A stretch of DNA of 64,000 nucleotides from contig NZ_JACSQS010000004.1 in NCBI RefSeq assembly GCF_014836545.1, positions 132,204 through 196,203 of the forward strand. Reading direction: 5' to 3'. Position numbers and translations under genes: made by a program. The number at the start of each line of letters is the position of its first letter. The stretch's first letter is position 1. Of the stretch, positions 1 through 8,430 are shown in pieces. The notes under the pieces are model-generated. The model saw nothing but the letters and a program-made list of their open reading frames with translations, made no database searches and was not told the origin of the DNA. This DNA is from Stenotrophomonas lacuserhaii. GTDB taxonomy: Bacteria; Pseudomonadota; Gammaproteobacteria; Xanthomonadales; Xanthomonadaceae.

Positions 1-119
1 CGTCCCCTGCAGACCCCTCCCGCCCGGCCCCTTCCGAAAAACGGGCGTCGCTCGTGCGCCCGGTTGTATTTGCAGCCACCGCGGTGCGACACTCCGTTGC
101 CGCTCAGAAGACGGCAACG

Positions 120-1055
120 ATGACCCACAAGATCCCGCTGTTGATCGACACCGACCCCGGTGTGGACGACGCACTGGCCCTGCTGATGGCCTTCGCCGAT
201 ACCCGCCATGAGGTGGTCGCGCTGACCATCGCCGCCGGCAACGTCGGCCTGGATTACACCGTCCGCAACGCACTCAAACTGTGTGAAGTGGTCGGCCGTG
301 ACGACGTCCCCGTGTTCGCCGGCAGCCCCGATCCGCTGCTGCATCCCTCGCTGGATGCCGCCCACGTGCACGGTCGCGACGGCTATGGCGATGTCGACCT
401 GCCGCCCCCCGCCCGCGGCGCCGAAGCTGAACATGCCGCGCTGGCGATCCTGCGCCTGTCGCACCAGTACCGTGGCGAGCTGATGCTGGTCATGCTTGGC
501 CCGCTGACCAACCTGGCGCTGGCGCTGAAGCTGGATCCAACCCTGCCCACCCGCATCAAGCGCATCGTGGTGATGGGCGGGGCGGTCACCTGCCACGGCA
601 ACATCACCCCTGCTGCCGAGTTCAACATCGCCTTCGATCCGGAAGCCGCGCACGTGGTGTTCGCCGCCTTCCCGCACCTGCTGGTATCGGACTGGGAAGC
701 GACCGTGGCCCACGGATTGCCGCTGCAGCAGGCCGAACAGTGGCTGGCCGCCGATTCGGACCGCGCGCGCTTCTATGAACTGATCTCGCGCAAGACCCGT
801 GCGCTGTCCGAAGACAGCAAGGGCGGACGCTGGTTCACCGCCGATGCCCTGGCGATGGCCTGGGCGCTGAATCCGGAAGGGCAGCTGCAGGTGGAGTCGC
901 GGCCGGTGAACATCGAGCTGAACGGCACGTTCAGCCGTGGTGCCACCCTCGTCGACTGGAATCGCCAGACCGGCCAGCCGGACAACTGCGCGCTTCTGAT
1001 GGCCTACGATCAGTCCCGTTTCGAGGCACTGGTGCGGCAGGCGCTGGGTGCCTGA
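120..1055 (+). CDS. Nucleoside hydrolase (inosine/uridine-preferring family)
   Basis: This 311-residue protein is a ribonucleoside hydrolase that splits the N-glycosidic bond of nucleosides for base salvage in the cytoplasm. The family's calcium and ribose-binding motif DTDPGVDDALALL lies at residues 10-22, followed by LGPLTNLALAL in the middle and the EFNIAFDPEAA motif after it. The frame is open further upstream to a GTG at 54, but homologous sequence begins at MTHKIP, so ATG 120 is preferred. Substrate preference (purine or pyrimidine) cannot be read from the sequence. It stands alone, followed by a hairpin and the strong rpmE promoter. Confidence 0.9.
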   Translation: MTHKIPLLIDTDPGVDDALALLMAFADTRHEVVALTIAAGNVGLDYTVRNALKLCEVVGRDDVPVFAGSPDPLLHPSLDAAHVHGRDGYGDVDLPPPARGAEAEHAALAILRLSHQYRGELMLVMLGPLTNLALALKLDPTLPTRIKRIVVMGGAVTCHGNITPAAEFNIAFDPEAAHVVFAAFPHLLVSDWEATVAHGLPLQQAEQWLAADSDRARFYELISRKTRALSEDSKGGRWFTADALAMAWALNPEGQLQVESRPVNIELNGTFSRGATLVDWNRQTGQPDNCALLMAYDQSRFEALVRQALGA

Positions 1056-1071
1056 AGACAGGCACGGCGCG

Positions 1072-1087
1072 CCCGCCTCAAGGCGGG
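1072..1087. terminator. Hairpin after the nucleoside hydrolase gene
   Basis: A perfect 6-bp stem (CCCGCC / GGCGGG) with a TCAA loop lies 17 bases past the stop codon. No T run follows, so it is a weak or Rho-assisted terminator at best. The right arm abuts the -35 hexamer of the next promoter. Confidence 0.4.
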
Positions 1088-1116
1088 TTGCCCCGGCGCG
1101 AAGTGGGGCTTATAAT
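1088..1116 (+). promoter_or_regulatory. Sigma-70 promoter of the L31 gene
   Basis: TTGCCC (1088-1093) and a perfect TATAAT (1111-1116) are separated by exactly 17 bases. Transcription would start near 1123, giving a leader of about 35 bases before ATG 1158. It is the best promoter match seen in the window, as expected for a ribosomal protein gene. Confidence 0.75.
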
Positions 1117-1157
1117 GCCGCTCTTGTGTTTCCCTTACCTATTTACGGTGTACGCCC

Positions 1158-1400
1158 ATGAAGGACGATATCCATCCCGAGTACCGTGACGTCGTCTTCG
1201 AAGACGTCACCTCTGATTTCAAGATCCTGACCCGCTCGACCATGGCGTCGAAGGAAACCACCAAGTGGGAAGACGGTAACGAGTATCCGCTCGTGAAGGT
1301 CGAAATCTCCTCCTCGTCGCACCCGTTCTACACGGGCAAGCACAAGGTGATCGACACCTCCGGCCGTATCGACAAGTTCCAGAAGCGCTACGCGCGCTGA
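1158..1400 (+). CDS. rpmE2: 50S ribosomal protein L31 type B
   Basis: An 80-residue large-subunit ribosomal protein. It begins [17 protein letters not shown] and contains [13 protein letters not shown] near residue 50, both typical of L31 type B. It has no cysteines, so it is the zinc-independent form. In many bacteria this paralogue is induced by zinc starvation through Zur while the zinc-binding form is used otherwise. Here it sits behind a near-consensus constitutive-looking promoter and I see no obvious Zur operator, so it may be the main L31 of this organism (inference). It is a single-gene unit with its own terminator. Confidence 0.96.
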   Translation: MKDDIHPEYRDVVFEDVTSDFKILTRSTMASKETTKWEDGNEYPLVKVEISSSSHPFYTGKHKVIDTSGRIDKFQKRYAR

Positions 1401-1424
1401 TCCGTCGATCCACGCTTGGGTGAG

Positions 1425-1456
1425 CGGCCGCGCATTTGCGCGGCCGTTTGCTTTTC
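1425..1456 (+). terminator. Rho-independent terminator of rpmE2
   Basis: A 9-bp GC-rich stem (1425-1433 / 1438-1446) with an ATTT loop is followed by TTTGCTTTT. The rest of the gap up to gltA (about 1457-1690) holds no gene that I can support. A weak -10-like GATAAT lies at 1608-1613. Confidence 0.75.
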
Positions 1457-1703
1457 CGGGACGCGGTGCCGTGGCGTATGGTGGTAGAACGCAGCGTCCG
1501 GTCGCCGGCATCGGCGCACCCCTGGGCGCCCCCGCCGGCGAGGCCTCGGGCGGGTCCGTATACGACATCTACGACTTCCGTCTAACCCCCGGAAAATGCT
1601 GCTGTGCGATAATGGCGGGATCCGCGGCACAGGTCGTGGACGTCATTCACGTGCCTGACCAATGCGCTTGGGCAGGCGCCTTCCCCTTGAAGGAGCGCAC
1701 ACA

Positions 1704-2981
1704 GTGTCCGATCTTGATCAGGTCACGCTCAACGCCGGCGAAAAGTCGGTCGTTCTGCCGGTCATCAAACCCACTCTCGGCAACGACTGCGTCGACATTT
1801 CGAAGCTGACCAAGGAAACGGGGTATTTCACCTACGATTCCGGCTTCACTGCCACCGCAAGCTGCAAGTCGGCCATCACCTACATCGATGGCGACAAGGG
1901 CGTTCTGTTGTATCGCGGCTATCCGATCGAGCAGCTCTCGGAAAAGTCGAGCTATGTCGAAGTCGTCTACCTGCTCATCAACGGCGAGCGTCCCGACGCG
2001 GCCCAGTTGAAGGCATTCAACGAAGAGCTGGCTGCAGAAGCCACCGTCGATGCATCGATCAACACGTTGATCGGCAGCTTCGCCAAGGATGCCCATCCGA
2101 TGGCGATCCTGACCGCCGCGATCGCGCAGCTGTCGGGTATCTACCACGCCTCGCTCGACCTGGCTGACGCCGAACAGCGCCGCAAGGCCGCCGTTCGCCT
2201 GATCGCCAAGGTGCCGACCCTGTCGGCGCTGATCTATCGCCATGGCAAGGGCCTGCCGGCCAACACGCCGGATACCTCGCTGGACTACGTCAGCCGCTTC
2301 CTGAAGCAGACCTTCGAAGCCGCCGACGGCAGCTACGAACTGAACCAGGACGTGGTCAAGGCACTGGATCTGTTGTTCATCCTGCATGCCGACCACGAGC
2401 AGAACGCGTCGACTTCCACCGTGCGCCTGGTCGGTTCGACCGGTGCCAACCCCTACGCGTCGGTGGCCGCAGGCGTCACCGCGCTGTGGGGCCCCGCCCA
2501 TGGCGGTGCCAACGAAGCCGTGCTGAAGATGCTGGAAGAAATCGGTTCGGCCGACAACGTCGAATCGGCCGTGGTCAAGGCCAAGGACAAGACCTCCGGC
2601 TTCCGCCTGATGGGCTTCGGCCACCGCGTGTACAAGAACTTCGACCCGCGCGCCAAGGTCATCGGCGAGATGACCGGCAAGGTGCTCAAGCAGCTGGGCG
2701 TGCAGGATCCGCTGCTGGACGTGGCCGTGAAGCTGGAGCAGGCCGCGCTGCAGGACGAGTACTTCGTCGCCCGCAAGCTGTACCCGAACGTCGATTTCTA
2801 CAGCGGCATCATCTACAAGGCGCTGCAGATCCCGACCGAAATGTTCACCGTCATGTTCGCCCTGGGCCGTACTTCCGGCTGGGTCGCGCACTGGCTGGAA
2901 CAGCAGGTGGATCCGGAAATGAAGATCGGCCGCCCGCGCCAGGTCTACACCGGTAGCGACGTGCGCGACTACCAGGGCTGA
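1704..2981 (+). CDS. gltA: Citrate synthase (type II)
   Basis: A 425-residue citrate synthase condensing acetyl-CoA and oxaloacetate at the entry of the TCA cycle. GTG 1704 is chosen because AGGAG at 1691-1695 is well spaced before it and the protein then begins MSDLDQVTLNAG, as in relatives; an upstream ATG at 1662 has no such support. The catalytic residues are visible: His266 in GPAHGGANE, His307 in GFGHRVYKN and the Asp in YPNVDFYSGI near residue 364, each about two positions off the E. coli numbering. Length and motifs fit the hexameric, NADH-sensitive proteobacterial enzyme. It is monocistronic with a strong terminator. Confidence 0.97.
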   Translation: MSDLDQVTLNAGEKSVVLPVIKPTLGNDCVDISKLTKETGYFTYDSGFTATASCKSAITYIDGDKGVLLYRGYPIEQLSEKSSYVEVVYLLINGERPDAAQLKAFNEELAAEATVDASINTLIGSFAKDAHPMAILTAAIAQLSGIYHASLDLADAEQRRKAAVRLIAKVPTLSALIYRHGKGLPANTPDTSLDYVSRFLKQTFEAADGSYELNQDVVKALDLLFILHADHEQNASTSTVRLVGSTGANPYASVAAGVTALWGPAHGGANEAVLKMLEEIGSADNVESAVVKAKDKTSGFRLMGFGHRVYKNFDPRAKVIGEMTGKVLKQLGVQDPLLDVAVKLEQAALQDEYFVARKLYPNVDFYSGIIYKALQIPTEMFTVMFALGRTSGWVAHWLEQQVDPEMKIGRPRQVYTGSDVRDYQG

Positions 2982-3005
2982 TTCCGGTCTTTGCCTGTCG
3001 CATCG

Positions 3006-3035
3006 AACGCCCCGCCTCGCGGGGCGTTTTTTTTT
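3006..3035 (+). terminator. Rho-independent terminator of gltA
   Basis: A 9-bp stem (AACGCCCCG / CGGGGCGTT) with a short loop is followed by an uninterrupted T run ending at 3035. It starts 25 bases after the gltA stop codon. Confidence 0.93.
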
Positions 3036-3273
3036 GCGCGCCTGTCAGCTCTGCACGGGTCGCTATCGAGAAAGCGTCAGATCCTGGCAAAGCACGAAGC
3101 AATGTTTTGTTCCGCAACCAAGCGCACAAAAGCGCTCACGACATCGCGTTTTTGAAGATTTCCTTACGTTCAAATCAGAACGCAATGCCTATTCTCCTGC
3201 CGCCACCAGCTTTCGCTGATGGTATAGCGTCGTTTGAATGACGCCATATATCGATATCAAGGAGAGTAGTCAT

Positions 3274-3785
3274 ATGAAAACGCATTGCCGGAACGCGCTG
3301 GTCGCCATCGCGCTAGCCGCTGCATCCACCTCCGCACATGCCATCCAGGCCGACATCAAGGTCTGGGCAGATGTCGATCCCACGCTGGCCCTGCTGCGTG
3401 CCGATGGCAGCGCGTTGCCCGATGGCGTGGCGCTGACCCACAACCCGATCAATGGCCTGATGCCCTGGTCGGACCAGGTGCGGATCATTTCCAACGATCC
3501 GCGCAAGGATATCGCCGTGCGCCTGGGTCATGCCGCCGAGCTGCGTCCGGTCATTGCTGCCCCCGGTGCGGTGGGGTGCCGATGACGGTCAGCCTCAATG
3601 GCCGAACCGTATCGGTGGCGGGTACCGACTTCACCGCGGCCGAACTGTTCGACGGCGCGTTGCCGGGCGCCTCGATTGCCATGCCGCTCCAGATCGCGCA
3701 GACCACGCAGGCGCCCATCACCGCGGCGGGCCTGTACGAGGGACTGGTCAGCATTGTCCTGGCCCAGAAGACCGTCAGCCCGTAA
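3274..3785 (+). pseudogene. CS1/CFA-type fimbrial major subunit, frameshifted
   Basis: This is the major pilin of an alternative chaperone-usher fimbria. ATG 3274 follows an excellent Shine-Dalgarno (AAGGAGA, 3259-3265), and MKTHCRNALVAIALAAAS... ending SAHA is a signal peptide. Frame 1 continues through ADIKVWADVDPTLALL to residue 103, then stops at TGA 3583. The remaining conserved part (VPMTVSLNGRT to IVLAQKTVSP) lies in the frame one base back and ends at TAA 3783. One extra G in the run GGGG at 3573-3576 would join them into 170 residues, the length of E. coli CfaB. Codon use looks normal in both parts. It is a real frameshift, an assembly error or phase variation; the sequence cannot decide. 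A programmed -1 shift is unlikely, as there is no canonical slippery heptamer. Confidence 0.85.
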
Positions 3786-3793
3786 CTTCCTGC

Positions 3794-3820
3794 GCCGGCC
3801 CTACGGGGCCGGCCCTTTCG
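3794..3820 (+). terminator. Hairpin between pilin and usher genes
   Basis: A perfect 8-bp stem (GCCGGCCC / GGGCCGGC) capped by a TACG tetraloop is followed by a short pyrimidine stretch, 8 bases after the pilin stop. A partial terminator or mRNA-stabilising hairpin here is a common way to make far more major subunit than usher from one operon (inference). Confidence 0.65.
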
Positions 3821-3831
3821 GCCACTCTCAC

Positions 3832-6555
3832 ATGATGACTACCGCCCCTGTCGCGACCGGGCTGGCGATCGCGCTCGCACTGCCCGTGGTAATGGGGGGC
3901 GTCACCGCCAGTCGCGTCCCGGACGGCTTCGAAGACCTGGTGGAAGGTCAGGTGGAGCAGCTTGACGTCCGGCTGTTCGAGCGCTCTGCAGGCGTGGTGC
4001 CGGTGCTCGTCGACCTGAATACCGTGCAACTGCAGGATCCCGGCACCGTACTTCAGGCGCTCGATCTGGACCCTGCGGCACGCTCCAGCCTGCTGCCAGC
4101 GCTGTCTGCTCCGCTGCCGCGCAACAGCCATCTGGCATGCCGGCACGGCAATGCCCAGGCGGGCTGCGGCTATATGGATCCCCCCGAAGAGGACACGGCC
4201 GTGGCCGCGATCTATGACGAAGGCGAGGGGGCAGTGCGCCTGTTCGTGGCGCGGCAGTGGCTGCCGGCTCCACGCAGCGCCGAGCGCTTACACCAGGCCA
4301 GCGCCGCAGCCGAAAAAGCGTTCCTCCACCAGCACGTGATCAATGCAAGCGGTGGCCGCGACCAGCGCGCGCTGGCGATACAGGGCGCGGGCGCATTGGG
4401 GATGTCCGCCCACGGGCACCTGGCGGCGAGCTGGAACTTCAGCCAGCACCACGGACACCGCAGTGGCGGTGGATTCGACATGGACAATGCGTATTACCGG
4501 CATGACCTGGACCGTCGTCACTACCTGCAGGCCGGGCGCATGGACCGGCGCAACCTCGCCAGTCCACTTGGCGGCACCTTCGGCTTCGGCATGCTCCCGC
4601 TGGACCGCTTCGACGGCCTGCGCGTGGGAAGCAGCCAAGCCTACATCAATGTCGAGGCGGCAATGCAGGCCACGCCGCTCACCGTGCTGCTGGCACGCGA
4701 TGCGCGCGTGGACGCGTTCGATGGCGAGCGCCTCCTGCAGACCTATTACCTGCCTGCCGGAATCAACGAACTGGATACCCGCAGCTATCCCTTCGGCAGT
4801 TACAGCGTCACCCTGCGCATCTACGAAGCGGGCGTGCTGGTACGCGGCGAAGAAGCGCCTTTCGACAAGCGTGGCGACGGCGCCGATGACACCCTGCAAT
4901 GGTTCTTACAGGCGGGGCGGCGTGCAGAACGCGGCGCCCGACACCTGCCCGGCGAAGCCACGGTCATGGCGGGGCTGCGTTTGCCGGTCGGGCACGCCAT
5001 GGCCGTGACCGCAGGTGCGGTGGACATGGAGAGCGGCCGCTATGCGGAGCTGCGGCTGGACCTGCGGCAGCGGTTCGCCACCCAGGAGCTGCGCGCTGGG
5101 CTGAGCGCCATGCGCGGCAGCGAGGGCAGCCGTGGCACCCGGAGCCAGATATCCTACCGGCGACGGGCATCATGGAATGTCCATCATCAACGCTCGCGCG
5201 ACATCCGCTGCCAGTCGTCTGCGCGATACGACGGAGCGGGGTGCGTGGATGCGCTGAGTGCTTCGATGGCATTGCCGCTACGCGGCGGGAGCCTCTACCT
5301 GGGCTACACGCGCCGCCAGGCGTGGCGCGCCGATCCCACGCCGGGCTACGCCGAGGCGGTGTTCATGCCCCCCTCGCTGGCATTGCCCGGGCAGCATGCC
5401 GGCAACGTCGATGCACAGCGCAGCCGCAACTGGCAGGGCAGCTTCAGCCGGATCGAGCGTTGGAAAGAGTACAGCGTTGCGCGTCGCTTCGGTCTTTGGC
5501 ACCAGCGCAGCGACGCAACCGGTGGCCCTCGGCACGACCGCGGTTTTTTCTTCAACCTCAGCCTTACCCGGTTGCAGCGCGGCGATCGGGTCACTTCGCA
5601 ACGACGCCATGCGATGGACCTGCGGCAGCCGGGCCATCAGCGGCCGCAGATGAGCTACAGCGCCAGCCAGACGATGCGCCGCCAGTACGACGACCAGTCC
5701 GCCGAGGTGTCTGCCGATCTGCGCGGCGACAACAGCGAGCGATACAGCGTCGGTGTGGGCGCGCAGTTGCAGAACCACTTCGGCCATGGCAGCGCCACCG
5801 TGGCCTTCCATCGGCAGCCCGGGCGTCGGGAAACGGGCTACAGCGCGACGCACAGTGCGGCCTTCGCCTTGGGGCCAAGCGGCTTCTACTGGGGCGAAGG
5901 CAACGGCGCCGATGCGGGCCTGGCGGTGAAGGTCGACCCTGCACAGGACAGTGAACTGTCCGGGGTAGCGGCCGAGCTCCAGGTGGCAGGACGGCGCAGG
6001 CAGCGCCTGCGGCTTGGCGAGCGCAGGCTGGTGGCCTTGCCGGCCTACCAGATGCACCGTGCCGAACTTCAGGATGCCAGCAGCGGGGACAGCAGCGGGG
6101 CGGTGCGCGTAGGCGTAGGCGCTGGCGCTGGCGCTGGCGGTGCCGGGCGTGAGGTGTTCCTGGCGCCGGGCCGGTTGCTGTCGATGGCCGTTCCCATCGA
6201 GGTGACCTACACGTTCATCGGCCGCGCGCAGGATCCCGCGGGCCTGCCGGTTTCGGCGGCACGCATCCTCAATGCACCGGTACCTGCCACCGAGGGCAAT
6301 GGCGGGTTCGTGCTGGATTTCACGCGACGCGAGCAGGTACTGTACCTGTTGCAGGGCAGCCGGCTGCTGCATTGTCCATTGCAGGTGCGCGAGCAGCGCC
6401 TGGCCGTGTTGATGGTCGGTACCGTGCAGTGCCAGCCGTTGGACGTGGCGCAGTTGCCGGCCGACATCCGTCAGCAGGAAAGGGTGGCGCAACTGCTGGG
6501 GGAGCGGGCCCTGATCCGGCCGGGTCGGGGCGCGCAGCGTGGGAAGGAACGGTGA
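3832..6555 (+). CDS. Outer-membrane usher of CS1/TcfC family
   Basis: A protein of about 907 residues that forms the outer-membrane pore and assembly platform for the fimbria. It begins with a hydrophobic signal segment (VATGLAIALALPVVMGG), then VPDGFEDLVEGQVEQLDVRLF, typical of CooC/CfaC/TcfC ushers, and it has the length of that family (E. coli CfaC is about 870). Two in-frame ATGs (3832, 3835) are possible; no clear ribosome binding site separates them. Near the C-terminus a perfect hexanucleotide repeat at 6107-6142 encodes alternating Val-Gly and Ala-Gly. The stop overlaps the next start (TGATG). It is intact, so the operon could still work if the pilin gene is intact in other isolates. 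Confidence 0.88.
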   Translation: MMTTAPVATGLAIALALPVVMGGVTASRVPDGFEDLVEGQVEQLDVRLFERSAGVVPVLVDLNTVQLQDPGTVLQALDLDPAARSSLLPALSAPLPRNSHLACRHGNAQAGCGYMDPPEEDTAVAAIYDEGEGAVRLFVARQWLPAPRSAERLHQASAAAEKAFLHQHVINASGGRDQRALAIQGAGALGMSAHGHLAASWNFSQHHGHRSGGGFDMDNAYYRHDLDRRHYLQAGRMDRRNLASPLGGTFGFGMLPLDRFDGLRVGSSQAYINVEAAMQATPLTVLLARDARVDAFDGERLLQTYYLPAGINELDTRSYPFGSYSVTLRIYEAGVLVRGEEAPFDKRGDGADDTLQWFLQAGRRAERGARHLPGEATVMAGLRLPVGHAMAVTAGAVDMESGRYAELRLDLRQRFATQELRAGLSAMRGSEGSRGTRSQISYRRRASWNVHHQRSRDIRCQSSARYDGAGCVDALSASMALPLRGGSLYLGYTRRQAWRADPTPGYAEAVFMPPSLALPGQHAGNVDAQRSRNWQGSFSRIERWKEYSVARRFGLWHQRSDATGGPRHDRGFFFNLSLTRLQRGDRVTSQRRHAMDLRQPGHQRPQMSYSASQTMRRQYDDQSAEVSADLRGDNSERYSVGVGAQLQNHFGHGSATVAFHRQPGRRETGYSATHSAAFALGPSGFYWGEGNGADAGLAVKVDPAQDSELSGVAAELQVAGRRRQRLRLGERRLVALPAYQMHRAELQDASSGDSSGAVRVGVGAGAGAGGAGREVFLAPGRLLSMAVPIEVTYTFIGRAQDPAGLPVSAARILNAPVPATEGNGGFVLDFTRREQVLYLLQGSRLLHCPLQVREQRLAVLMVGTVQCQPLDVAQLPADIRQQERVAQLLGERALIRPGRGAQRGKER
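6107..6142 (+). repeat. In-frame hexanucleotide tandem repeat in the usher gene
   Basis: Six consecutive 6-base units read GCGTAG twice, GCGCTG three times and GCGGTG once. They encode a Val-Gly/Ala-Gly run. Gain or loss of a unit by slippage would alter protein length by two residues without breaking the frame. Confidence 0.85.
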
Positions 6556-7673
6556 TGATGCGCTGGCTTGCCGTGCTCCTTGCCGTGCTGCTGGTGCCTG
6601 CCGCCCGGGCACAGGCGCTACCGCTTACCGATCCCGTTGGCATCGTGCAGGAGCACCCGCTGGCCTATGACCGGTCGGGGGTCCCGGCCTCCATCGAGCT
6701 GCTGGCGCCACGCACGCTGCTCGGTTACAGCGCCGACCCTGCGCGTGGCTACGGAAGCATCCATCTCACCTGCCGGTCGGCAACGGATGCAGAACATGGC
6801 CGCTGCCCAACCGCCGATACCGGTGCCGAGGGTGGCGGACGCACCGGCATCGCGTTGCGCTTCACCGAACGCAGGAGCGGCATGCGCACGGAGATCACCG
6901 TGACCGGTTCGCTGCAACGCGCCTTTGCAGACCGCGCCTGCCAGAACGACCTCTGGCACGGGACCGATCAGCCGCTGAGTAGCCGCTACGGGCCGGAATG
7001 CGCTGGCCAACCGCCTACTGGAACCGGTGCGGCCCTGTCCATTGCCGGTAACGAGTTGTCCAGGCTGGTGGCAGGGCGCTGGGAGGCCGAACTGGTGCTG
7101 GACTTGCGCACTGAAGCCAACGGGCCGGCACTGGCGACTTACACGTTCCGTCTGGATCTGGACATCAGCGACCGCGATGCGGCGTCGATCTACTTCCCCG
7201 CCTTCGACCTGGCAACGCCCCAGGTCGGCCTTAACCTGCACTACGACCCGATCTCGCAGACGGTCGGCGGACATGCCGCGTTGGAGATGTGCCTGTATGA
7301 CGGAGCAGGTTCGCAGAGCGACTACCTGGGCGTGACTGTCAGTGATAGCGCAGGTCCGTCCTCGTCGGCCAGCGGTTACTCGGTATGGCACGCGGACGGT
7401 GGCGACGACCCGACACAGCGCGTGGACTACACCGTGACGCTGGACCACGGCGGAGCACGGCTGCCGATGGCCAATGGAACCGAGCAGATGTTGACCGGCA
7501 TCGACCGCGTCCGGTTGCGGCTGGTGGCGCTGCCCGGCATGTCCCAGCCTGTGTTCTGCGTGCCGACCCCGCTCAGCCTGGACACTCCCCGCGTTCCCAT
7601 CTCGAGCAAGCGGCCAGGCCACTACCGCGGCGGGCTGCGGGTCGAGCTGCGTCTGCCGCCCTCCCGTCCCTGA
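6555..7673 (+). CDS. CfaE/CblD-family fimbrial tip subunit
   Basis: A 372-residue minor subunit expected at the fimbrial tip, where this family initiates assembly and binds the host receptor. It starts inside the usher stop codon (TGATG), has a signal peptide (WLAVLLAVLLVPAARA) and carries the family's conserved stretch IYFPAFDLATPQVGLNLHYDP with a GGHAALEMCLYDG motif soon after. Paired cysteines (for example in HLTC and GRCP, RACQ and PECAG) suit disulphides in a lectin-like N-terminal domain. The receptor cannot be inferred. The equivalent genes are cfaE in enterotoxigenic E. coli and cblD in the Burkholderia cable pilus cluster. Confidence 0.85.
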   Translation: MMRWLAVLLAVLLVPAARAQALPLTDPVGIVQEHPLAYDRSGVPASIELLAPRTLLGYSADPARGYGSIHLTCRSATDAEHGRCPTADTGAEGGGRTGIALRFTERRSGMRTEITVTGSLQRAFADRACQNDLWHGTDQPLSSRYGPECAGQPPTGTGAALSIAGNELSRLVAGRWEAELVLDLRTEANGPALATYTFRLDLDISDRDAASIYFPAFDLATPQVGLNLHYDPISQTVGGHAALEMCLYDGAGSQSDYLGVTVSDSAGPSSSASGYSVWHADGGDDPTQRVDYTVTLDHGGARLPMANGTEQMLTGIDRVRLRLVALPGMSQPVFCVPTPLSLDTPRVPISSKRPGHYRGGLRVELRLPPSRP

Positions 7674-7678
7674 AACCA

Positions 7679-8401
7679 ATGGAACCTTTCGTGAGAACTC
7701 GATTTTCCGGCCTTGCCCTGGCGCTGTTTCTGTCCACGCCGGCGGCGCACGCCAACCTGACCATCCATCCCATGCGTGCATCGGTAGAGCCTGGCAAAGC
7801 AACGGTTTTCCGCGTGTATTCGCAATCCGCGCAAGCGCAGTTCGTGCAGGCATCCCTGCGCCACATCGTGGATCCGGCCGGCGACGGGGAACACGAAGCG
7901 GACGTTGCACCCAGCCAGGCAGCCATTGCGCTGACCCCGTCCAGATTTGCACTGGCGGGCGGGGGCAACCGCTTGATCCGGATCGTCCCGCTGCAGCCGG
8001 TCCAGCAGGAGACCGCTTACCGGGTCTATTTCGAAGGTGTCCGCGCACCGGATGAGGAGGCCGCGGATGCCCCCGCAGACGGCGCACAAGCCAGCATCGG
8101 CGTCAGCCTGGTCTGGGGGGCGCTGGTCAACGTGCTGCCCGCCGATGGACGGGTGCAGGTGGAGCTGCGCGGCCGCACGCTGCACAACATCGGCACGCTG
8201 CGCGTGGGCATCACCAGCGTCGCCGGCTGCAGCGCGGCCGGTGCATGTGCAACCCATGAGGTATCGCGCAGCCTGTACCCGGGCGCATCGCTGCAATTGC
8301 CGGCCGGGCTGGAGCCCGGCAGCACGCTGCAACTGCGCTATCGCCTCACCGGCGACGGCTACCGTGAGCACCTGCTGACGCTGCCTCCTGTGATCGGCTG
8401 A
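7679..8401 (+). CDS. Periplasmic fimbrial chaperone (CfaA/CblB-like)
   Basis: A PapD-like periplasmic chaperone of 240 residues that would hold pilin subunits before delivery to the usher. The signal peptide ends at AHA, and the mature part begins NLTIHPMRASVEPG. The central ...FALAGGGNRLIRIVPLQP... followed by YRVYFEG matches the conserved F-G strand region of fimbrial chaperones. GTG 7691 is an alternative start that leaves a cleaner signal peptide (MRTRFSGLALALF). Spacing to the tip gene is 5 bases. In the Burkholderia cbl cluster the chaperone comes first; here it comes last. Confidence 0.87.
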   Translation: MEPFVRTRFSGLALALFLSTPAAHANLTIHPMRASVEPGKATVFRVYSQSAQAQFVQASLRHIVDPAGDGEHEADVAPSQAAIALTPSRFALAGGGNRLIRIVPLQPVQQETAYRVYFEGVRAPDEEAADAPADGAQASIGVSLVWGALVNVLPADGRVQVELRGRTLHNIGTLRVGITSVAGCSAAGACATHEVSRSLYPGASLQLPAGLEPGSTLQLRYRLTGDGYREHLLTLPPVIG

Positions 8402-8406
8402 GCTTG

Positions 8407-8424
8407 CCGGGTCCGTCGGCCCGG
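8407..8424. terminator. Hairpin between convergent genes
   Basis: A 7-bp stem with one T-G wobble (CCGGGTC / GGCCCGG, loop CGTC) fills the 29-base gap between the convergent chaperone gene and its neighbour. It probably serves both strands, although there is no T run. Confidence 0.45.
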
Positions 8425-8430
8425 GCTTGC

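Noticed and set aside
3573..3579. Programmed -1 ribosomal frameshift to make the full pilin
   Set aside because: There is no X-XXY-YYZ slippery heptamer and no obvious stimulatory structure, so a mutation or miscall explains the break better.
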